Assembly (NCBI GenBank): GCA_012840625.1
Contig: DUSB01000005.1
Coordinates: 1 to 28,631 of the forward strand
Source of the DNA: Syntrophomonadaceae bacterium
GTDB taxonomy: Bacteria > Bacillota > Syntrophomonadia > Syntrophomonadales > Syntrophomonadaceae
Direction of reading: 5' to 3'
Length of the DNA stretch: 28,631 bases
The notes beneath the pieces were generated by a model. It did no database searches. It was not told the origin of the DNA and worked only from the letters and a program-made list of their open reading frames with translations. A program made the position numbers and the translations under genes. Below, piece by piece: positions 22,764-28,631 of the stretch (position 1 is its first letter; each line of letters opens with the position of its first letter).

Positions 22764-23840
22764 ATGATCAATCGTATGTCTAGTCAGCAGCTGGCCTTCC
22801 TGGTCTTTCTCCTCATGCTGGGAAGTGCACTTATCTACGTCCCTGAAAGTATGACCAGACAGGATGCCTGGATTTCCAGTTTACTGGCATCCCTGGTGGG
22901 ATTATATATTCTGTGGGCTATCCTTTTCATACAAAAAAAATATCCTGGCATCAGTATTTTTAAAATCAGTGAAGTCGTACTGGGACGGATAACGGGTAAA
23001 ATTTTCAACGCCTTTTATGTCTGGCTGTTAATTGTGGTCTCGATGTTATATTTGTATGATATCGCTGCTTTCCTGATGCTGATTTTCCCCGATCTCCCCT
23101 ATTCTATCCTCTATGCCATTGTTTTATTACTGGCCGCTTATCTTTTATACCAGGGGCCAGGTATTATAGGACGCCTGGGCGAAAGTCTGGTTTTCCTGAC
23201 TTTATTTCTGGTGCTGCTGGGCCTGGGAATGACTGCCACTTCAGCCCAGTGGAGCAACTTGAGCCCGGTTCTCTCCGACTGGAAACCGGTGCTGGCCGGG
23301 GCAATCTATGGAGCCAACTGGCCCTATGCAGAAGTAAGTGCCTTCGCTCTCTTCCTGCCGCTGCTTAATGATCTGCAGGAGAAAAGCCATAAGATCTATA
23401 TCTGGTATCTTATAGCCGTTATCGTTCTGGTGCTGCGCAGCGTAATGGTTATTGCTACATTGGGACCGGAATACACCCAGTTGTCTCGCTTTCCTCTTTT
23501 TTCCAGCATGAGACTGGTCCGTTTTACGCATTTTCAACGCGTGGAGCTGTTCTTTATACTGCTGTGGTTCATTACTGGTTTCAGTGCTATAGCCATCTTT
23601 TACCAAAGTCTGATGCTGGCGCTGAAAGATTTTTTCAAGCTGAGGACATATCGCCCTTTGATCCTTCCTACTGCAGCCCTGCTGATAGCTTTATGCCAGT
23701 GTTCATTTGCCGCCAATACGACTTTTCTGCAGTTTGAGACTAGCGTGGTTACCTTTCACAGCCTCCCCATTCACCTGATTTATGTAAGCGCCGTTCTGCT
23801 GGGGGTAGTAATCCATCCCCGGCTTACAGGCTCTGGATAA
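22764..23840 (+). CDS. gerB: Spore germination permease GerB-type (second copy)
   Basis: 358 residues with about ten hydrophobic helices. The N-terminus is closer to the classic family than the first copy: MSSQQLAFLVFLLMLGSALI then ESMTRQDAWISSLLASLVGL. The middle segment GANWPYAEVSAFALFLPLL matches the conserved region seen in GerAB/GerBB/YndE proteins. The ATG follows AAAAGGAGGTGCCGT. The two B copies are strongly diverged, unlike the two C copies, so they may recognise different germinants. Its last 17 bp overlap the end of mfd. Confidence 0.94.
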   Translation: MINRMSSQQLAFLVFLLMLGSALIYVPESMTRQDAWISSLLASLVGLYILWAILFIQKKYPGISIFKISEVVLGRITGKIFNAFYVWLLIVVSMLYLYDIAAFLMLIFPDLPYSILYAIVLLLAAYLLYQGPGIIGRLGESLVFLTLFLVLLGLGMTATSAQWSNLSPVLSDWKPVLAGAIYGANWPYAEVSAFALFLPLLNDLQEKSHKIYIWYLIAVIVLVLRSVMVIATLGPEYTQLSRFPLFSSMRLVRFTHFQRVELFFILLWFITGFSAIAIFYQSLMLALKDFFKLRTYRPLILPTAALLIALCQCSFAANTTFLQFETSVVTFHSLPIHLIYVSAVLLGVVIHPRLTGSG

Positions 23841-26800
23841 TCCCCTGCAGGTCAGCCAGCGATGTTCCCTGCGGGCGCAGGAGCACGGTATGCTCATTTA
23901 CTTTTTTTACCTGCAGATGACGGGTGCGTTCGATAAATGTCGGGGGCAGGGGATGAACGGTCTGAATCTCCAGGCTCTTGCCTTTGCGCCTGAGGCCGCG
24001 TATATCCTTCTGACTAGCCTGTATTCTAAGCCCGGCAATCTGCAGCAGGTTATCAACTGGCTGTGGTACCGGGCCAAAGCGATCTTCCATCTCGGTACGA
24101 AGCTCCTGAATTTCTTCCTGATCAGCCGCCAGGAGCACCCGGCGGTAAAGACGCATTTTAGAACCTGAATCAGGGATGTAGGCATCGGGTATATAATAAT
24201 CAATATCAATATCCAACTGAGGATTTACTTTTGCACGTGGTGTCTGTCCCTGCAGGCGTCCCGCCTCTTCCTCCAGCATGCTTAGATAGAGATCAAAGCC
24301 TACCGCATGGATGTAGCCATGCTGCTCTGGCCCTAATATATTACCGGCTCCTCTGATTTCCAGGTCCCGCAGTGCTATCTTCATTCCTGCGCCCAGTTCA
24401 TTGAATTCACGAATGGCATTCAGCCGTTTCTGTGCTTCTTCAGTCAGCACCTTATCGGGGCGATAGGTCAGATAGGCATAGGCTAATTTGCTGGAACGCC
24501 CCACCCGCCCCCGCAGCTGGTAAAGCTGAGCCAGACCCATGCGATCTGCTTGATCAATGATAATGGTATTAACATTGGGCATATCCAGCCCGGATTCAAT
24601 AATGGTGGTACAGAGCAGGACATCATACTGGCCATGAACAAAATCCATCAGGGTAAGGGACAATTCTTCCTCCCCCATGCGTCCATGCCCAATACAAATC
24701 TCTGCTTCCGGCACCAGCTTCTCCAGTTCCTCCCTGACATGATGAATATCCTGGATGCGGTTGTGGACAAAGAAGACCTGTCCTCCCCGTTCTATCTCAT
24801 CGAGAATGGCTTCCCGAACGATTTCTTCGTTGTATTCCATCACATATGTGGCTACAGGATAGCGCGCCGGGGGCGGCGTTTCAATTACACTTAGATCCCT
24901 CAAGCCGGTCAGCGACATGTGCAGGCTGCGAGGAATAGGGGTGGCGGACAGGCTCAGCACATCAAGCTGTTTTTTCATAGCCTTAATTTTTTCTTTCTGG
25001 GCTACGCCAAAGCGATGTTCTTCATCAATCACCAGCAAACCAAGATCTTTAAAATGAACATCCCGGGACAAAAGGCGATGAGTGCCAATAATAATGTCAA
25101 TTCCGCCTTCCCGCAGGGCCTGAAGAATTTTTTTTTGCTGCGCGGCGGTTTTAAAACGGCTTAAAACCCCGATGTTGGTGGGGTAGTTTTTAAAGCGTTC
25201 TCTAAAGGAATGATAGTGCTGTTCAGCCAACACGGTGGTAGGAACCAGGATGGCTACCTGTTTGCCATCCATGATGGCTTTAAAAGCTGCCCTCATGGCT
25301 ACTTCTGTTTTTCCATAGCCGACATCCCCACAAACCAAACGATCCATAGGGCGGCGGCGCTCCATGTCTTTTTTTACCTCTTTTATGGCCTGGAGCTGAT
25401 CAGGGGTTTCCTGATAGGGAAAGTCGGCTTCAAATTCTGCCTGCCAGGGCGTATCCTGGCTAAAAGCAAAACCCTGGGTAGCCTGGCGCTCGGCATAGAG
25501 TAGCAGCAATTCTTGAGCCATATCCTGAATGGAATTGGCTACTTTCGCGCGGGTACGTTCCCATTCTGTCCCGCTCAATTTATTCAAACGTGGTTCTCGT
25601 TCCTCGGAACTGCTGTATTTATGTAGCAGATCTAATTTGTCTACCGGCAGATAAAGCCGATCAGTGCCTGCATACTGCAGTAGAATATATTCACGGGTCA
25701 CACCATCAATAATTTCTCGGGTAACGCCCCGAAAAATACCAATGCCATAGTTTTCATGAACAACATAATCACCCAGCTGCAGATCTTCAATTAATAGTTT
25801 TGATTGACCCTGTTTTTTCCCGGCTGCTTTCTTTATGCTGCGTTTGCCCCAGAGGTCCTTCTCGGTAATCAGGGCAACTTTAAAGGTATTGCTGACAAAA
25901 CCGTTCTCATACGGCTGGTCAATAAATTTAACTCCAGCGATATGCTGATCAGTGAGATCCTGCATAAACTGCTTTTTAGCGGCGGGACGGCTGAAGGAAG
26001 CCAGGACCGTATAGCCATTTTCCAGCCAGGAATGAATGCGCTCAAAAACAGTTTCATAGCGGTTTTGAAAGGGTTCCATTTCCTTTTGCGCGATATGTTC
26101 ATAGAGCTGGACCTCGACCTGGGGAATGTTGCCCGGGAAAAAAGAATGATAGATGATGGGATGCTTTTCCAGTACCGACTGCATGTCGCTGCGCCTGGTA
26201 AGTTTTAGTTCGCGCAGCTCTTTTTCTTCCCGTAAGGCCTGGCGCCGATAATCCTGATACCTTTTACCCTGTCTTTCCAGGGCTTTATAAAATTCACGCG
26301 GTTCATCAAAAAATACCAGCCCATCAGGTAGATAATCCAATAAAGTAGCGCTGTACTCTCCATTGCTCAATTCATCAGCCGGGGGAATAATGAGTTTTGC
26401 TCGTGTTTTTCCCGACCGCTGTGTATCTACATTAAATTCTTTGATGCTTTCAATTTCGTCACCAAAGTACTCAATACGATAGGGTGACAGATCGCCAGCA
26501 GGAAAAATATCTACAATGCCCCCCCGGACAGCCACCTGCCCAGGGCGGGTGATGGTATCTACTCTTTCATAAGAAGCCTGTATCAGATGAGACAACAGCT
26601 CTTCCTGCGGCTGTTCCTGTTCAAGCGCCAGCTGTATAAAATGATTCCTCAGCTCCCGGGGGGAAAGAATATGATAAAGCATTCCGCCAGGGGTGGTGAT
26701 GTAGACAGCAGCACGCCCGGGATGAAGCAGCATATGCTGAAGGGTTACGATACGCTCTACTTCAACCGCCGACATATTTTCTTTCATAAAGACAAAATCA

Positions 26801-27024
26801 CGTAAGAAAAAGTGGAACACGCGGTCTGGACCCAGTATGTTCTTTAACTCATAAGAAAGATCATAAGCCCTCTCTTCGTTAGCCGCCAGATAGATAATAC
26901 TGCGCCGGGTACGAAAGATTTTATGCAAGAAAAAAATACGCGCACTGCCCGATAAACCACTCAAGAGGATATCGTCCTGCTGTTCTAAATGAGCATGAAC
27001 ACGGTCAAATAGATCCTGGTTCAA
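23824..27024 (-). CDS. mfd: Transcription-repair coupling factor Mfd
   Basis: 1066 residues. Mfd pushes stalled RNA polymerase off DNA lesions and recruits UvrA. The N-terminal UvrB-like region covers about 1-390. The RNA-polymerase-interacting domain (LQLGDYVVHENYGIGIFRG...) covers about 413-470. The helicase core has Walker A GDVGYGKTEV (566-575) and DEEH (667-670), and the translocation region contains GRVGRSSKLAYAYL. The UvrA-binding C-terminal domain follows. E. coli Mfd is 1148 residues with the RNAP domain near 480, so the N-terminal part is about 65 residues shorter here while core domains are complete. The start is a TTG after GGGGAGGACG. Confidence 0.98.
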   Translation of the reverse strand: MNQDLFDRVHAHLEQQDDILLSGLSGSARIFFLHKIFRTRRSIIYLAANEERAYDLSYELKNILGPDRVFHFFLRDFVFMKENMSAVEVERIVTLQHMLLHPGRAAVYITTPGGMLYHILSPRELRNHFIQLALEQEQPQEELLSHLIQASYERVDTITRPGQVAVRGGIVDIFPAGDLSPYRIEYFGDEIESIKEFNVDTQRSGKTRAKLIIPPADELSNGEYSATLLDYLPDGLVFFDEPREFYKALERQGKRYQDYRRQALREEKELRELKLTRRSDMQSVLEKHPIIYHSFFPGNIPQVEVQLYEHIAQKEMEPFQNRYETVFERIHSWLENGYTVLASFSRPAAKKQFMQDLTDQHIAGVKFIDQPYENGFVSNTFKVALITEKDLWGKRSIKKAAGKKQGQSKLLIEDLQLGDYVVHENYGIGIFRGVTREIIDGVTREYILLQYAGTDRLYLPVDKLDLLHKYSSSEEREPRLNKLSGTEWERTRAKVANSIQDMAQELLLLYAERQATQGFAFSQDTPWQAEFEADFPYQETPDQLQAIKEVKKDMERRRPMDRLVCGDVGYGKTEVAMRAAFKAIMDGKQVAILVPTTVLAEQHYHSFRERFKNYPTNIGVLSRFKTAAQQKKILQALREGGIDIIIGTHRLLSRDVHFKDLGLLVIDEEHRFGVAQKEKIKAMKKQLDVLSLSATPIPRSLHMSLTGLRDLSVIETPPPARYPVATYVMEYNEEIVREAILDEIERGGQVFFVHNRIQDIHHVREELEKLVPEAEICIGHGRMGEEELSLTLMDFVHGQYDVLLCTTIIESGLDMPNVNTIIIDQADRMGLAQLYQLRGRVGRSSKLAYAYLTYRPDKVLTEEAQKRLNAIREFNELGAGMKIALRDLEIRGAGNILGPEQHGYIHAVGFDLYLSMLEEEAGRLQGQTPRAKVNPQLDIDIDYYIPDAYIPDSGSKMRLYRRVLLAADQEEIQELRTEMEDRFGPVPQPVDNLLQIAGLRIQASQKDIRGLRRKGKSLEIQTVHPLPPTFIERTRHLQVKKVNEHTVLLRPQGTSLADLQGIIQSL

Positions 27025-27120
27025 AAAGATTCGTCCTCCCCATAACTAAATGGTGGACACTGGATAAACCAGCCCCCACTACACTGTTCATTATATGCTT
27101 TCGCTATTTTTAAATGATCA

Positions 27121-27285
27121 TTAATGGTAAAAATGTTTCTGGGTTATAAGCGGGTCTTCTTTTAATCCCATTTCCAGGGCACAATCATCACAGATCCCGC
27201 GTACAGAAGTAAAACCATCTGATCCGGTACTGTTTTCCACACTGAAGACCATTTCGCATATCTCACAAATATAATAAATCTTCAC
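27121..27285 (-). CDS. fin: Anti-sigma-F factor Fin (YabK), short form
   Basis: 54 residues from a GTG at 27285, ten bases after AAGGAG. Two zinc-ribbon-like Cys pairs are present, CEIC near residue 7 and CDDC near residue 33, with the YYICEICEMVFSVE start and TSVRGICDDC middle typical of the family. Fin inhibits sigma-F after engulfment and helps the switch to sigma-G. B. subtilis Fin is 76 residues; this protein lacks part of the middle and C-terminus, as clostridial members often do. It lies between pth and mfd, as in B. subtilis. Confidence 0.9.
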   Translation of the reverse strand: MKIYYICEICEMVFSVENSTGSDGFTSVRGICDDCALEMGLKEDPLITQKHFYH

Positions 27286-27349
27286 CTGCTGCCAGCTCCT
27301 TTTTTGTCTTTTTCTTAGCTTCCCAGAAATCAGCAACAGGTATACACCA

Positions 27350-27907
27350 CTATTGGTTGTATGTATTCATAGCCTGGTCAAGACCCTGGTTTACCCAGCT
27401 TTCGATTGCATCTGCAGCCTGGTTAATCGCTGCTGTGATGAGTTCTTTCTCCTCCCTCTGAAATTTGCTCAATACCCAATCAACGGGATCATGATAGTGG
27501 GGCCGGCCAATACCAATACGCAGGCGGGGGAAATCCTGAGTACCCAGGCTTTGCTGTATGGACATTAAACCTTTATGGCCGCCGGTACCTCCCTGGGGAC
27601 GCAGGCGCAAGGTGCCCACTGGCAGATCCATATCATCATAGATAATCATCAGCTCATCCAGGTCGGCTTTAAAAAAGCGCACGACAGCCTGTACCGCACG
27701 CCCGCTTAGATTCATATAGGTAAGAGGCTTGATCAGCAAAACCTTTTCCTGATTGATGTGTGTATGGGCGATGATGGCATCAAATTTTTGCTCCTGTCGC
27801 TCAACCGAATGGCGACGAGCCAGTTCTTCCACCACCATAAAGCCTACATTATGCCGGGTGTCTTTATAGTTGGGACCCGGGTTTCCCAACCCCACAACAA
27901 TTTTCAT
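27350..27907 (-). CDS. pth: Peptidyl-tRNA hydrolase
   Basis: 185 residues from the ATG at 27907 after AAGAGGAAGC. The frame is open to 28015, but the extra 36 codons precede the conserved start MKIVVGLGNPGPNYKDTRHN and run through the terminator hairpin. The enzyme cleaves the ester bond of peptidyl-tRNA dropped from ribosomes. The catalytic His lies in TRHNVGF (residue 19), and the Asn/Asp sites are in TYMNLSG and YDDMDLP, followed by GGHKGL. In B. subtilis this gene is also called spoVC and sits between ctc and fin, as here. Confidence 0.97.
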   Translation of the reverse strand: MKIVVGLGNPGPNYKDTRHNVGFMVVEELARRHSVERQEQKFDAIIAHTHINQEKVLLIKPLTYMNLSGRAVQAVVRFFKADLDELMIIYDDMDLPVGTLRLRPQGGTGGHKGLMSIQQSLGTQDFPRLRIGIGRPHYHDPVDWVLSKFQREEKELITAAINQAADAIESWVNQGLDQAMNTYNQ

Positions 27908-27953
27908 GACCGCTTCCTCTTCTGTCCTTTTTTTCCAGCAGAAAGGTAAACAA

Positions 27954-27998
27954 AAGGACGGTTCCTTCCCTGCTCTGGCATGGCCTTCAACCGTCCTT
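27954..27998 (-). terminator. Hairpin between rplY/ctc and pth, probable terminator
   Basis: A perfect 10-bp inverted repeat AAGGACGGTT (27954-27963) / AACCGTCCTT (27989-27998) encloses a 25-base loop. On the minus strand it follows the rplY stop by about 20 bases and is trailed by a weak T-rich run (TTTTGTTT). The long loop and weak T tail make partial termination likely. Its GGACGGTTC core is also in the repeat at the left end of the window, so a REP-type origin is possible. Confidence 0.6.
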
Positions 27999-28017
27999 AC
28001 AAATTTACGCAGCAAGC

Positions 28018-28631
28018 TTATTCCGTCTCGCTCTCTTCAGCTGCTTCGCCCTCTTCTGCTTCGGTTTCAAGATCCATCTCTTCGTCCAGGTCTTCTTCCT
28101 CTTCTTCCTCTTCTTCCATACTGGGCAGCAGTATGGTGGCCAGAACAGTTTCAGCCTCTGAAAGTAATTCAACATTATCTGGAATATCCAGATCCTCCGC
28201 CGTAATGGTATCTCCTACCTCTAATTCGGCCAAGTCAACCACAAAGCTGTCCGGAATATCAGCGGGGAAACAGCTAACTTCAATTTCACGGGCCAGGGTC
28301 TGTACGATCAAGCCCTTCCTGTTAATGATCTCTTCATTAAGCAGCTGTACTGAAACCATACTGTTGATTTTTTCGTCGGCACGAACCCTTAACAGATCTA
28401 CATGCAGATAGTTACCTTTAATGGGATTTCTCTGCACCTCTCTGACCAGAACCATCAGCGGTTCGTTTTCTCCTTCAATTTCCAGAGAGAAAACGCCATG
28501 ATAACCATGCCGGGTAAAAATTCGATTAATCTCTTTACCAGAGAAGGCAATGGGTAGGTTTAGATCCTTACCGTAAACAACGCCGGGAATCCAATCATCG
28601 CGTTTCATTGCTTTTAATTGACCTTTGGTAC
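28018..28631 (-). CDS. rplY: 50S ribosomal protein L25/general stress protein Ctc (5' end cut off)
   Basis: The frame stays open from the stop at 28018 to the window edge, and the seven codons before the internal ATG at 28608 (TKGQLKA) continue the conserved L25 start region that leads into MKRDDWIPGVVYG. The true start is therefore outside the window. The L25 domain binds 5S rRNA; the TL5/CTC-type C-terminal beta domain follows (about the VSVQLLNEE to VDLAELEVGDTI segment). The protein ends in a strongly acidic tail with a run of seven Glu (EEEEEEEDLDEEMDLE). The order ctc-pth-fin-mfd matches B. subtilis. Confidence 0.95.
   Translation of the reverse strand, partial: TKGQLKAMKRDDWIPGVVYGKDLNLPIAFSGKEINRIFTRHGYHGVFSLEIEGENEPLMVLVREVQRNPIKGNYLHVDLLRVRADEKINSMVSVQLLNEEIINRKGLIVQTLAREIEVSCFPADIPDSFVVDLAELEVGDTITAEDLDIPDNVELLSEAETVLATILLPSMEEEEEEEEDLDEEMDLETEAEEGEAAEESETE

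Noticed and set aside
27908..28015. 36-residue N-terminal extension of pth
   Set aside because: It translates the hairpin region after rplY and precedes the invariant MKIVVGLGNPG start, which has its own ribosome site.
28090..28110. Tandem repeat of GAA-type codons near the end of rplY
   Set aside because: This is the coding sequence of the acidic Glu tail, common in TL5/CTC proteins, and not a separate repeat element.

Overview
The window reads as chromosomal DNA of a spore-forming, anaerobic-type Firmicute. The mix of a clostridial-style sporulation cluster with a polyhydroxyalkanoate (PHA) operon and a formate/nitrite-type channel fits Syntrophomonadaceae or relatives; that lineage call is inference from gene content, not from a search. 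There is no tRNA, rRNA, CRISPR array or intact transposon.

The backbone lies on the minus strand and follows the order known around mfd in Bacillus subtilis. From right to left it runs rplY/ctc (cut by the window end), pth, fin, mfd, then spoVT, spoVB, mazG, hup (HU), rqcP, yabP, yabQ, a small sigma-region-4-like HTH gene, divIC, yabR, a ppx/gppA gene and, after a gap, spoIIE. These genes cover translation (rplY, pth, rqcP), repair and the sporulation programme (mfd, fin, spoVT, spoVB, yabP, yabQ, spoIIE), division (divIC) and nucleotide clean-up (mazG). Several carry sporulation-type control sites: a sigma-G-like promoter before spoVT, a sigma-E-like promoter before yabP, and Spo0A-like boxes before spoIIE.

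Two blocks interrupt this order. Block one (2.9-10.2 kb) holds a plus-strand run: a soluble PAS histidine kinase, a NarL-type response regulator, a small Trp/Gln-rich protein, a receiver-only response regulator, a phasin-like protein, a PhaR/PhaE-like synthase partner with a Ser/Lys tail, a MaoC-type (R)-enoyl-CoA hydratase and a Cys-type PHA synthase. It ends at a bidirectional terminator shared with a minus-strand formate/nitrite-family channel, which is divergent from a beta-class carbonic anhydrase. The likely logic is carbon/electron storage under two-component control beside C1 (formate/CO2/bicarbonate) handling.

Block two (17.2-23.8 kb) is a plus-strand germinant-receptor operon between mfd and spoVT with the unusual order B-A-C-small-C-small-B. 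It has two tandem GerC paralogues, two divergent GerB-type permeases, one GerA and two small two-helix membrane proteins, the first only 49 residues long.

Other notable points are a cluster of three DnaA boxes directly upstream of the small HTH gene between yabQ and divIC, two 17-bp tail-to-tail gene overlaps at block edges, and a REP-like inverted repeat at the left end.
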